Part shown: piece after piece, positions 1-9,218 of the stretch
How the letters are laid out: each line of letters begins with the position of its first letter
Position numbering within the stretch: the first letter of the stretch is position 1
From: Maniola hyperantus
Taxonomy: Eukaryota > Arthropoda > Insecta > Lepidoptera > Nymphalidae
Assembly: GCF_902806685.2 (NCBI RefSeq)
Contig: NC_048553.1
Span: 1,240,001-1,304,000, forward strand
Reading direction: 5' to 3'
DNA length: 64,000 nucleotides
Translations under genes and position numbers: made by a program
Notes under the pieces: generated by a model
What the model was told of the DNA's origin: nothing
Database searches by the model: none
The model's input: only the letters and a program-made list of their open reading frames with translations

Positions 1-31
1 GCTCTCCATATTTTTCTGTCCATCCCTGCAG

Positions 32-3000
32 GTCGGAACAAACCATCCTCTACTAAAATCGGCAAAGAATCTCCTAATCGGCTCAAAAAGCAACCTCCAA
101 TCTGTGGGACTTATTGTACTTTTAGTATCAAAAGCTGCTGGTTTCCAAACTCAGCATTTTACCAAGGATCTCTACGATTCAGGAGTTCTGCACTCCCAGA
201 GAGCGTTGGCTGAGATTGTGGAAATGAAGAGAACTGGTCATCTCATACATAAGACCATGGCTAATCTACAGGATAAGGAAAAGCATGGGGATAAGTTTAA
301 GGATCTGCTGTATGGAAATAAGATTGTTTTATTGACAGGTAAATGGTACAGTGAATAAGGGAGGTACATTTGGTGCTGTGTGTAATTAGGCAGATCTACT
401 GATCCGAAATTTTTTACCGTGTACATCAACCATCACATATTTATTTAGATAGGTACGTACCAGACTGTACCAGAGAATTGCCTCCTCATTTCTAATTCGA
501 ACCGCTAAGATTTGGAACACCCTCCCAGCATCAGCTTTCCCCTCCAATTATATAATGGGTTCCTTCAAGTCAAGATTGAATACTTAGGCATATTCTAGGC
601 AAACGCGCTCCATCTTAGGCTGCATCATCACTTGCAACCAAGTCTGATTGCAGCCAAGTTTATAATCGGTTCATCTTGTAGACCGAGTACTTTAATCTGC
701 CTCAGAGAAATCAAATCACTAATTTGTTATAGGAGATTATCTTCTAGCGACCTGTCTGCAGCATCTAGGAGGACTGCGCAACAATGAAGTAACAGAACTG
801 ATATCCACCGGCCTACGTGACCTCGTGGAAGGAGACTTCTTTGGCGACCACGACGATGATAACAATTCTTTGCCGAGCAAGCCGAAAGGTTAAATCCTAT
901 GATGCTTGAATGGGCATAGTGTTATTGGTGTCATAATGACAAGACGTTGGTTTCGTTAAGAGTGGAGTTAAAAAAAACTCTTTTAGGGTTCCGTAACCGA
1001 AAAATTAGGAAAACTTTTGCCGAGTGCGTTGGGCCAATGTGTGCTAGGCTGTTTCGGTGATACTTATGCAAGCTTGCACATGTTATTATTTGGTACCTAC
1101 TTATAACTAGTAAAAATTGCGTAAATCTATCGTTACCTAAGACGTGGTCCCCTGTAAATGTGATAAATCATGAGCAATTTGCTCGTCACATTTTCTAGTT
1201 TCCTAGTAGGTAATTAACGGCACGCTTTATTTCTTTATTCTAAAGGTGTGAACACATTGTTATGTTGTGGCGTGTTGTGACGTGACAGGAGGCGAGTTGT
1301 TATAGAATAGGGTTATATTATGTTCTATTGTAGGTTCACACTCAGGGCCAATGTCCGCTAATGACTTCTTTGATTGGTAGTCGGCAAGCGCGTGAGTGTA
1401 GAAAGACACTAAGGTTGAAATCTATAGAGCGCACTGTGACTTTGCTCAGACTGAAGACCGTGTTGAAACGAGACTGCCTTTTGTCTCGATTTAACTTTAA
1501 GTCAAAGTCCCTATCCATACTTCCATTCTAATATTATAAATGCGAAAATGTGTCTATCTGTCTGCTAGCCTTTTACGGCCCATCCATTCAACCGATTTTG
1601 ACGAAATTTGGTACAGAGATTGCTTGCACCCCACGAAAACCAGCCCAGAGTGAAGAAAGAAGATAGAAAGAAGCTTGTTCCCGAGGAAGGACATAGGCTA
1701 CTTTTTATACCGGAACATTAAAGAGTTCCCACGGGATTTTTAAAAACCTAAATACACGCGGACGAAGTGGCAGACAGCATCTAGATGCTCTATAAATCTC
1801 AGCATCAGTGCAATTTTGTCGATTGACATTTGAGACCGAGGCGCTTATCTAATACTAGCTTATGCTTGCGACTTCATCTGCGTGGACTACACAAATTTCA
1901 AACCCCTATTTCACCCCCTTAGAGGTTGAATTTTTAAAAATCCTTTCTTAGCGGATGTCTACCTCATAATGGCTAGCTGCATACCAAATTTCAGCCCGAT
2001 CCGTCCGGTAGTTTGAGCTGTGCGTTGACATATCAAAGATCAGTCAGTCAGTCACCTTTTCGTTTTATATATTTAGGAGACTTCTCATGCGATTGTCGAC
2101 ATTGGCCCACGTTTGCCCTGAGTATGAACGTACCATACCAATATGAACTATAAAGGCATGCACATGAGGATGCTATTCTATTGGTCGATCTTTAGTCGTT
2201 ACTTACAAGTTGCAACACACCACAACACAATAGTGTATCTGCACCTTAACACTTTCTAATTAGGAGGTACTTTGTAATGTGTTTAATAATAGGTAATTAT
2301 TATGATTGCTTGTTAGATTTTATAAGTTGTAAGTCTTATAGCACGCGACAGGTCGAGACGGCAACTGGGGAGGGAACGTCCCGCACAGCCTCCGCGCACC
2401 CGATGCGCGCGAGCGCGGGTAACGTGCGGTGTGCGGGGTGTGGCATCCCCCCGCCTCATACCCCGATTGTCCTGTCGCGGACTATACATACTATAGCACT
2501 ATTATATTACAGTGCGACAAGGCTATCTTGGCGCGTGGCGAAAATCAGAACTAACGTTGCCGTCAAGTGTCCTCTTTGTTCTTGTTTGAATATTCTAAGC
2601 CTTTATTCTCCAACAGCGCCCCCCTGTCAATGTCATTGAAGTGCCAACTTGTCATACTGTATATTCTGTGACACTAGCAATACGCATATAAGATCGTAAT
2701 TCGTAATTGAGGGCTAACTTAGAATGTACTTTATTATATTTTGCAGCTAGCAACGAAGTTACGAGTCACTACAACTGGGAACACGAAGACAACTTGGCGA
2801 AGCTTGGCTCAAACGAGTACCTCGGCCAAGGCAAAGACGAATGGCTCCTCCGTACGATGCTCACATCTGGCAGTTTACTTGGCAAGGGTTGCCAAGCCGC
2901 GATGAAGCTTGGCAAACAAGAACATCTGGAAAAAGACGCGTACAAACTTGGCGGGCACTTGGCAATTATTTGGCAACTTTACTTGGACGTAAAAGACTTC

Positions 3001-3300
3001 TTTACACATCCCTATTCGTATTCTTTGGTTGGTGCCCCTGTCACTTTAGCTATTTGGGAGTACCCTACAGTCTACAGTTATATCATAGAGGCAAAGTTAG
3101 ATAAAAAGCCAGTGGAATTCAAACAGTTATACTACGCTGTGCGTGGAACGAGGGCGTTGGAATACTTGACGAAGTTTCTGGAAGAAGAAATGGCGGCCAT
3201 TTTGAAATACAGCAACAAGTTTCCGGTAGAGGACGCTAGGGTCGCGATACAGAAGATGGCCGCGACGGTTCATAGTGAAACACTTCAGTATATGGAGTGA
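32..3300 (+). CDS. PDSS2: PDSS2-like polyprenyl diphosphate synthase subunit 2, 3' three exons (5' end outside window)
   Basis: Exons 32-338, 733-888 and 2747-3300 (TGA stop), all with GT-AG borders and compatible phases: a phase 0 entry at 32, then two phase 1 introns. The first exon opens VGTNHPLLKSAKNLL, continues with LIVLLVSKAAG and RALAEIVEMKRTGHLIHK, and ends in YGNKIVLLTG. The second opens GDYLLATC. The third carries LLRTMLTSGSLLGKGCQAAM and YKLGGHLAIIWQLYLDVKDFF. This is the order seen in PDSS2, the regulatory partner of PDSS1 in mitochondrial ubiquinone side-chain synthesis. As usual for PDSS2, both Asp-rich prenyltransferase motifs are replaced (IHKTMAN and LYLDVK), so it should not be catalytic alone. 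About 80 N-terminal residues, including the targeting peptide, should lie upstream of the window. It is the more canonical of the two copies here. A polyadenylation signal follows the stop at once. Confidence 0.9.
468..665 (+). pseudogene. LINE ORF2 tail remnant in PDSS2 intron
   Basis: The + strand reads RTAKIWNTLPASAFPSNY followed by FKSRLNT and a stop. This is the usual C-terminal signature of Jockey/CR1-like LINE reverse transcriptase ORFs. After it comes a 3' tail with the word GCATCATCACTTGCAACCAAG. That tail resembles stretches near 22640 and 32260. It lies wholly inside the first intron visible in the window. Confidence 0.6.
889..1241. other. intron sequence without recognisable feature
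   Basis: Intron between the PDSS2-like exons at 733-888 and 2747-3300. It holds a short TTCCGTAACCGAAAAATTAGG stretch that recalls the 3' end of a repeat seen at 21813 and 27393. I see no exon or clear element. Confidence 0.4.
1514..1784 (+). mobile_element. non-autonomous Helitron-like element, family H2
   Basis: Begins TCCATAC and contains ATTATAAATGCGAAAATGTG, then ATTTTGACGAAATTTGGTAC, then CACGGGATTTTTAAAAACC. It ends at CTAG after an ACGCGGACGAAGT stem region. TC start, CTAG end and a 3' hairpin are Helitron hallmarks. The family recurs at 24786, 33498 and 47876. No Rep/helicase gene is present. Confidence 0.6.
1855..2075 (-). mobile_element. non-autonomous Helitron-like element, family H1
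   Basis: Read on the minus strand it runs from TATATAAAACGAAAAGGTGA through GAAATTTGGTATGCAG to a GCATAAGCTAG-type end with the GCGG..CGC stem. The same family occurs at 18711, 26729, 34158-34668, 43747, 54690 and 63160. Confidence 0.6.
2338..2492. mobile_element. GC-rich palindromic MITE, family M1
   Basis: The ends read TATAGCACGCGACAGGTCGA and, inverted, TATAGTCCGCGACAGGACAA. The interior is a G+C-rich near-palindrome (GAGGCGGGGGGATGCC and similar). Copies occur at 7944-8113 and 8524-8628. The flanks suggest a TA target. It falls in the last intron of the PDSS2-like gene, and an apparent 120-aa ORF here is an artefact of its composition. Confidence 0.6.
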
Positions 3301-3301
3301 A

Positions 3302-3307
3302 AATAAA
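3302..3307 (+). terminator. polyadenylation signal AATAAA of the + PDSS2-like gene
   Basis: AATAAA starts two bases after the TGA stop ending at 3300, followed by a T-rich tract at about 3327. The 3' UTR would be very short. Confidence 0.6.
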
Positions 3308-3337
3308 TGCTCAACAAAATTATGAAGTTTTTTTGTT

Positions 3338-3447
3338 ACCCGATTGCGCCACGGCATCGTACCGGAACGCTAAATCGCTTGGCGGCACAGCTTTGCCTGT
3401 AGGGTGGTAACTAGCCACGGCCGAAATCTCCCACCAGACAAAAAAAT
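3338..3447 (-). repeat. SINE family C fragment (tRNA-derived)
   Basis: Contains CGGCATCGTACCGGAACGCT and GGTGGTAACTAGCCACGGCC, the core of the SINE found complete at 30805, 46447, 49402 and 51595. It lies immediately 3' of the PDSS2-like gene. Confidence 0.6.
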
Positions 3448-4360
3448 TAATCGAAATTCAATCCGAAAACATATGTTCGTTTGTGATTGGATGGTCACTC
3501 AAAATGGTTGACGCCCACTTAGTTTTTGTCTTTGTCTTTTGTAAGGGATTACATAACTGAGAGAGCCCTATACTTCACTCCGTAGGTCATCATCATCATG
3601 ATCCTAGAATAATAAATACTATAGAACGCTGATGAAGTTACTTTTGTATGAAAACCGCGCGAGCCACTTCGCACACTATCTTAAAGAATAGCGTATTCAG
3701 CAACACAGCCATCGCGACTCTACTATTGGTCAAAAAATTACAAGCAAAAATCGTCTGTATCTTCTTAACGGTAGGGTTGATTTTGAAGTACCATTCAAGT
3801 ATTGTATTGCCAGCTATGATAAAAATTTGCACAATAAATATTTTCAGTTCTTAATATCATGTTCTAAGCGTTGATAATTATTGTGCTTATTGTGCAAACA
3901 TCTGAAAAACATGTTTCACTATATAAAGTACATGTCGCTCGAAGTAATCACTTTAAAAATAATTAATTAAATTATTGTGAAAATTTTTGTACGTCACTGG
4001 CAATACACAAGCCACTGACAAATAGTGATGTGTAACAATTGGAAGTCGATATCGATAATAATTATCAATACGTCATAATTATTGGCTATCTTAAAAATTT
4101 ATTTACATACATGACGATTTCTAACAGACTTTCGAAAAAAAGGTTCTCAACTCGACTTATATGTATGTTAAATATCAGTATGTACCTACCTAAGTTACCA
4201 ATCTTCTCACTTCAGCCGAGATCCTGTTCTTACGATTTCAAAATCAATAATGGTACCGGAAATGTCTATAATTCAGTCATTCTGTAGAATACCTAGTCAA
4301 TCCATGATATAGGTACCTGTCTTGTTTTGGCAAAGTATAAAATATGCAATCTATTGTTGT
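3448..4360. other. AT-rich intergenic DNA
   Basis: No reading frame resembling a known family, no clear repeat and no splice-bounded exon seen. Low-complexity A/T runs and short palindromes only. Confidence 0.4.
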
Positions 4361-4472
4361 CCATCATCATCATGATCAATCCATCGCCGGCTCACTGCAG
4401 AGCACGGGTCTCTTCTCAGAGTGAGAAGGGTTTGGTCGTAGTCTACCACGCTGGCCATGTGCGGATTGATAG
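4361..4472 (-). repeat. SINE family A fragment (tail part)
   Basis: Holds CATCATCATGATCAATCCATC, GAGTGAGAAGGGTTTGGTCG and CTACCACGCTGGCCATGTGC. These match the 3' half of the SINE at 6602-6917, cut off before the tRNA-like head. Confidence 0.65.
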
Positions 4473-4577
4473 AATTTATATAAGTATATTGATAGACTAG
4501 ATAGTAAATAGATCAGTCTGTCAGTCAGGCCGGAGGAAGTCTTATTATATAAATAGATCTACTATTGTTGTATTACT

Positions 4578-5155
4578 ACCTACTATAAATTATGCTATAG
4601 TACTTAAACTTTTTTATAACAATAGGTACCACAAGATGTTTAGCCTTTACTAACAAAAATGCACTATCGATAAAATTATCGACACACGCAAGCCCAAAAT
4701 TAAGAGCGTTGACGCGTGGGACCACTTCGCAAGTTCTTTGTTTGTTTGAAAATGAAGGAAATTTTTGTATGAATTTGTTTTGTTTGCTGGCCATCTTTTT
4801 TCCCCGACCGCAGCGATAATCCTTGAAGATACTTAGTGTATATCCCCTTATAGCAATAGCTTCTAATCTGCCTACAAGAATAGGAACAGAGACGGTATTA
4901 AAAGCCTTGGTGAGATCAATAATCACGCCTACTACTTTGTTCTTAGCTTCTATACGATTAACAATTTGATCAGTCAGAAGGTTGATGGCATCTTCTGTAG
5001 ACTTTCCCTTCCGGAAACCAAACTGATTCTCAGATAATAATATGTTATGTCTATTCAAGAAGCTGGCTGGCTGGTTGTTCAGAATTTTCTAGATGACATT
5101 TGAAAGCATTGTTAGCACTGAGATAGGTCTATAATTTGTAATTAAGGTACTCCAA
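4578..5155 (-). pseudogene. LINE reverse transcriptase fragment (Jockey-like)
   Basis: The minus strand reads NYRPISVLTMLSNVI, an in-frame stop, then LSENQFGFRKGKSTEDAINL, VGVIIDLTKAFNTVSVPIL and RLEAIAIRGYTLSIF. These are the N-terminal half of a non-LTR reverse transcriptase (blocks around the first catalytic Asp in DLTKAF). After FKDYRCGRGKK the homology is lost and the YxDD block is missing. The stop at the VI.K position and the truncation make it dead. Confidence 0.8.
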
Positions 5156-6600
5156 TAAATTTTGTACAATTGTGACTTTAAGGATTTTTTTTCTGAAAGA
5201 AAACCTTCAAGCTCTGTGCACATGCCAAGTGTCAAAAAAGAGTTCCATACAAAAATGTTCTAGGGAGCCTTATGAAAATTAAAAATAAATTTTGTATGGA
5301 TGTGAAGTTTTTTTTCACTGGTTCACAAATCACCAGTGACCCAAGTTGTCGAACATTTTTTGTTTCGTAACCGTCTGTCTGATAGTTTTCAAGAGCCTTA
5401 AGGGTATCCTAGTCAGTTTTTCACGTCTGGCTATCTTTATAATCTTGTTGCCCTAGAGTTTTCACTTTTACGCACACGGAAAGTTTGCTCTGCTTGACCA
5501 CTATACGTGATCATCATTAGCTATGATTGGAAGACTTGAAATTGGCACAATACAATTTCGTAGCTGGGCCAATTTCAAAAGTAGCCTGTGATTTAGTAGG
5601 ATTTACTAAAAGACCATGCATAACAGTTATTTTTTGTTTTGATATTTCTAGGTCATCTGTAATCAGTCATTGGTATTTTTATGAGTGTGTCAAGAGTTGG
5701 GAGAAGGTCATTCCATCGAAAAACTCTTCTCATAAGGCTTTCGGTGGCTTTAGTGCCCACAAGACAGTTCTTATATTCTTCTAAGTGACACTGTAAGACT
5801 ATTCGTATGGACGTATTCGTATGGATAGTTTGGCCTTATGTTTCTTAGCATTGCTATGTCTATCTTCTCTTATTGTAGGCATTACGAGATACTCGTGTGT
5901 TTCCGATGTTTTAGTAAACCACTAAAACAAACGGGGCTTTGAGTATTTACCGTGTGAAAGACTGAGTTTTGATATCACTGTAGTTTTTGTATGTTAGAAA
6001 TAAATGTCTTTGTTAGAAATAACCAGTGAATGTGTTTATTATATGTGTTTTTCGTGGTTATATGTTAACTAAAGACGCACTCAAAATCGTATAATTTAGT
6101 AAACGTCTTCCGCAAGAATAAGGATTTGATAGGATTATTATTTTTCAATAACATTAATAATTCATTAGCAATAGATCTTTAAAAAAGGCTTGTTCTTAAA
6201 TATTTCAACCTTTTTATTCGTTATTACTCCTAATATCTGTAGCACTTCGCACATGAATAATTCCTAAAAAATCGGTAATTGTGTTGAACGCTCTTAACAT
6301 TGTCAACCGATATAATTTTTCGAGATTATGCCTCGATCTACAAATATTTTAGTAGATTTTTATCTTATGGACGAAAGAAATTCCTTTATTTACCCGGACT
6401 CACATTTTTATTTCGCATACGACTTATAATTACAGTAAAACTCGGCATCTTTTCGAGTTTTGTACGGCAGCTCTAATCACGGTGACAATTGGGCAAAAAT
6501 GGCCCATAGTAATGTGCTCAAAAGACTTTGATATGAGCGTTTGCTCATATCCGCGGCTCGCCTGCCCCGCCCACATGCTTCATCAAGTAGAGGGGGATTC
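5156..6600. other. AT-rich intergenic DNA
   Basis: I see no gene. A TCACTGG..CCAGTGA hairpin sits near 5315-5335. The rest is plain AT-rich sequence without recognisable family resemblance. Confidence 0.4.
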
Positions 6601-6601
6601 C

Positions 6602-6917
6602 AACATCAATGATCATGATCAACCCAACATCGACTCGCTACAAAGCACGGGCCTCCCCTCAGAGTGAGAAGGGTTTTGGCCATAGTCTACCACGCTGGCC
6701 ATGTGCGGATTGGTAGATTTCACACACCTTTGAGAACATTATGGAGAACTCTCAGATATGCAGGTTTCCTGACGATGTTTTCCTTCACCGTTAAAGCAAG
6801 TGATATTTAATTAATTAAAACACGCTTAACTCCGAAAAGTTAGAGATGCGTGCCCGGGATCGAACCCCCGACCTCCGATTAGAAGGCGGACGTCCTAACC
6901 ACTAGGCTATCACAGCT
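6602..6917 (-). repeat. SINE family A, near full length (tRNA-derived)
   Basis: On the minus strand it begins with a tRNA-like head: TAGCCTAGTGGTTAGGACGT (A box) and GGGGGTTCGATCCCGGGCAC (B box). The body includes TTTAACGGTGAAGGAAAACA and CAAAGGTGTGTGAAATC. It ends near a TCATGATCATTGATG-type tail. Other copies are at 4361, 11161, 16870, 19185, 33787, 48965 and 61481. The tRNA-like head is a SINE promoter, not a functional tRNA gene. Confidence 0.75.
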
Positions 6918-7305
6918 TAGATAGAGTATAGTAATAAGGTCCCGTTAGCACTCTTCGGGTACGGAACGTTAAATATTATTTAAAAGAAGTGAGTAGGTAA
7001 TAACCATCTCCACTACCTACATTATATTATATCCGATGTCAACCCCGATGATAAATGGCACGGCGAAATGAATATAAAATGAATTTAATTTTGCATATTC
7101 TGGTATCTGCCCTACATCGAAATGGAGTGTGGTACGGAAATGCGCGGAAATTAAAGTTGACGCCATGTCAATTACAAATTAACTTCAGGCCAGCGTTGTC
7201 CTATATTTGTATCAAGCGAAAAATCGCGAGCGCAAAAATGCATGCGGGTTTTCGCTTGAGGAATGTCATAATGAAGATCAGAGTGGCTTAATTTGGTTGT
7301 CGTAC
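6918..7305. other. intergenic DNA, nothing recognised
   Basis: Short open frames only, with no splice-bounded or family-like reading. Confidence 0.35.
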
Positions 7306-7626
7306 CTACCCGTGCTCAGAGCCGTCTTTAACCTATTGGAGGCCCTGGGCACATCAGAATATCGGGGCCCCTATGATCTTGACAGAGTAAGTAAAAACAA
7401 GAAGGCTCGGATATAAGTCAGTCTTGACTGGTTAACAATCTCTATGGTCCTATGTTTGGAGGGCCTTTTTGACCTTTGATTTTTCGGTAAAAAAGTAGTG
7501 GTCGGTCGTTTATAGTTTGGTGATTTGGTGGCAGCGACTAGTGGGCCCCTATCGATCGTGGGCCCTGGGCACGTGTCCAGAGTGCCCAGTGGGAAAGAGG
7601 GCCCTGCCCGTGCTTCTACACCGTGC
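7306..7626. repeat. probable DNA-transposon remnant
   Basis: Starts CAGAGCCGTCTTTAACCTAT and contains GGCCCTGGGCAC twice (near 7342 and 7561), with GGGGCCC/GGGCCCC words between. The arrangement of CCCTGGGCAC words at both sides suggests a decayed TIR element. Family not established. Confidence 0.35.
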
Positions 7627-7943
7627 CCGTTGCACGCTGTAGTATTTATTAGCTAATTAGAAAAAAAGAAATTTAAAACTTTCTATAGATTTTTATTAAA
7701 ACACAACAATTCTATCTACTTATTAACTAAAGTATCACAAAAAATATTACGTTAAGTAGGTATTAAAATTTGTTCTCATGATATTTTTCACATTTTAATT
7801 AGATTGTTTTACATTAAAATATTTCAATTTTTTAGACATTAATTATTATCTTTTAAAGACCATCACAGTATACCTATAAACAATATGAATAAAAATATAA
7901 TGTTCCCCAAATGAAATACAAAAAAAGGTTAAAAACATAAGCA
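7627..7943. other. AT-rich intergenic DNA
   Basis: Strongly A/T-rich with many TTTTA runs. No feature recognised. Confidence 0.35.
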
Positions 7944-8113
7944 AGCAAACTATAGTACGTGGCAGGGCGAGATGGCAATCAGGGTGGGTACGCCTCGCAC
8001 ACCCGCACAGCCCCCACGTTAACCCGGTGCGGGATAGCGCGGGTGACGTGCGCATGTGCGGGGCATCCCCCCGCCTCATACCCCGAATGCCATCTCGACC
8101 TGTCGCATACTAT
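7944..8113. mobile_element. GC-rich palindromic MITE, family M1
   Basis: Ends TATAGTACGTGGCAGGGCGA and, inverted, TATAGTATGCGACAGGTCGA, with GAGATGGCAATC facing GAGATGGCATTC. The GC-rich interior contrasts sharply with the AT-rich flanks. Second of three copies in 6.3 kb. Confidence 0.7.
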
Positions 8114-8523
8114 ACATAATATCTACAAATATACATAATTTATATTATTTAACTTAACATTGCCAGCAATGTACAAAGAAAAATAATATTAGGTGCTAAA
8201 TCAAAATTATTCTTCTTTGGGATAATAATACATATTGGACATGACTTAAGCACTAAACCTAAAAAAAAATCCAAGTCAATTTTTTCAGGGCTAAAAACAT
8301 CTCTTGTCTCTTTACAAAGGACAACCCGTTTACAATTTGTCTAAAAAATATTTCTAAGTATTTATGGGTGCTAATTCGGTTATACAACTTAATTAAATTG
8401 GCAGCTCTAAACATAGTTTTCTCAATGTTGAGTTTAGGCTGCGGATACACCTGTAAGTTTTACTCACGTAACTAACTTACATAGTCACTTACGACAAATT
8501 TACTAATGTAAACATTCTTATAA

Positions 8524-8628
8524 GTACGGGACTGTTCGAGATGGCAATCGGGATTAGAGGGGAGGTGTGCGGGTGTGCGGGGTCAGCCCACCCCAATTGC
8601 CATCTCGACCTGCCGCGTACTATACAAC
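8524..8628. mobile_element. GC-rich palindromic MITE, family M1, shortened copy
   Basis: Left arm GTACGGGACTGTTCGAGATG and right arm (inverted) GTACGCGGCAGGTCGAGATG, followed by GCAATCGGG against GCAATTGGG. The centre is shorter than in the copy at 7944. Confidence 0.65.
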
Positions 8629-8657
8629 TAGTAAATTTGTTGTCAACAGTTGTCAAC

Positions 8658-9015
8658 GAGGAGGTTTCCAGGCAACGTTCGAGATAATTTTCATAGATGG
8701 CGCTGAATACTTCCACCACTAAAGATGAAAAATAATACCTATATCTATATGATCTATGCTTTAATGTTTAGGTCGTGTCAATTGATGACATAGATGAAGA
8801 GTAAGAGCTAGCGTGCACTGCAATTTTCCTTACTTTTTTTCCCCACAAAATCTGTGAACTATAATACAAGTAATTAATTAATTTCGCATCCGATTTAAAT
8901 TTAAAAATTTAAAGCATAGATCATATAGATATAGGCATTATTTTTCATCTTTAGTGGTGGAAATATTCAGCGCCATCTATGAACATTATCTCGAACGTTG
9001 CCTGGAAACCGCCTC
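8658..9015. mobile_element. MITE with about 105-bp terminal inverted repeats
   Basis: The left arm 8658-8763 (GAGGAGGTTTCCAGGCAACG...) is inverted at 8911-9015 (...CGTTGCCTGGAAACCGCCTC). Internal matches include GCGCTGAATA/TATTCAGCGC and CTTTAGTGGTGG/CCACCACTAAAG. About 147 bp separate the arms and no ORF is present. It lies just 3' of the minus-strand PDSS2 paralogue. Confidence 0.75.
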
Positions 9016-9183
9016 ATTAATTACGTAATCTACTCAGGCTCCGTTCCCACTTGTCGTTTGTCGGACCCGGATCGGAGTTCCAGTGGCAGAACATTTTATA
9101 TGAAGCTATTCATAAGTGGGAATGGGGGGGTTACAGGTGTAATCGCAGCCTTAGAAAAGTCTAGAACTGGCAATTTAATTTAA

Positions 9184-9189
9184 TTTATT
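9184..9189 (-). terminator. polyadenylation signal of the - PDSS2 paralogue
   Basis: AATAAA on the minus strand, 30 nt beyond the TAA stop at 9219-9221. Confidence 0.55.
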
Positions 9190-9218
9190 TTGTCTGTTAT
9201 CAAATTAGCACCACTTTT

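Larger units (their letters stand above)
1242..2256. mobile_element. degenerate terminal-inverted-repeat element carrying two Helitron-like insertions
   Basis: The left arm (1242-1360) and the right arm (about 2100-2256, reversed) match imperfectly: GGTGTGAACACATTGTTATG faces GGTGCAGATACACTATTGTG, then TTGTGG.GTGTTG, then CA.ACTCAGGGC..A further in. Between the arms lie the Helitron-like units at 1514-1784 and 1855-2075. This suggests an old DNA transposon about 500 bp long, later invaded twice. No clean target duplication was found. Confidence 0.45.

Noticed and set aside
1..31. start of the first + exon inside the window
   Set aside because: A pyrimidine-rich tract and CAG at 29-31 mark an acceptor, so the exon starts at 32 and the gene's first exon is upstream of the window. 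The internal GTG at 104 is not a start.
2277..2639. 120-codon open frame on +
   Set aside because: It runs through the GC-rich M1 MITE, has no domain, and lies in an intron of the PDSS2-like gene.
6830..6917. tRNA gene suggested by GGTTCGATCCC and TAGCCTAGTGGTTA
   Set aside because: These are the A- and B-box head of SINE family A, repeated at many sites and followed by the SINE body. There is no full cloverleaf.
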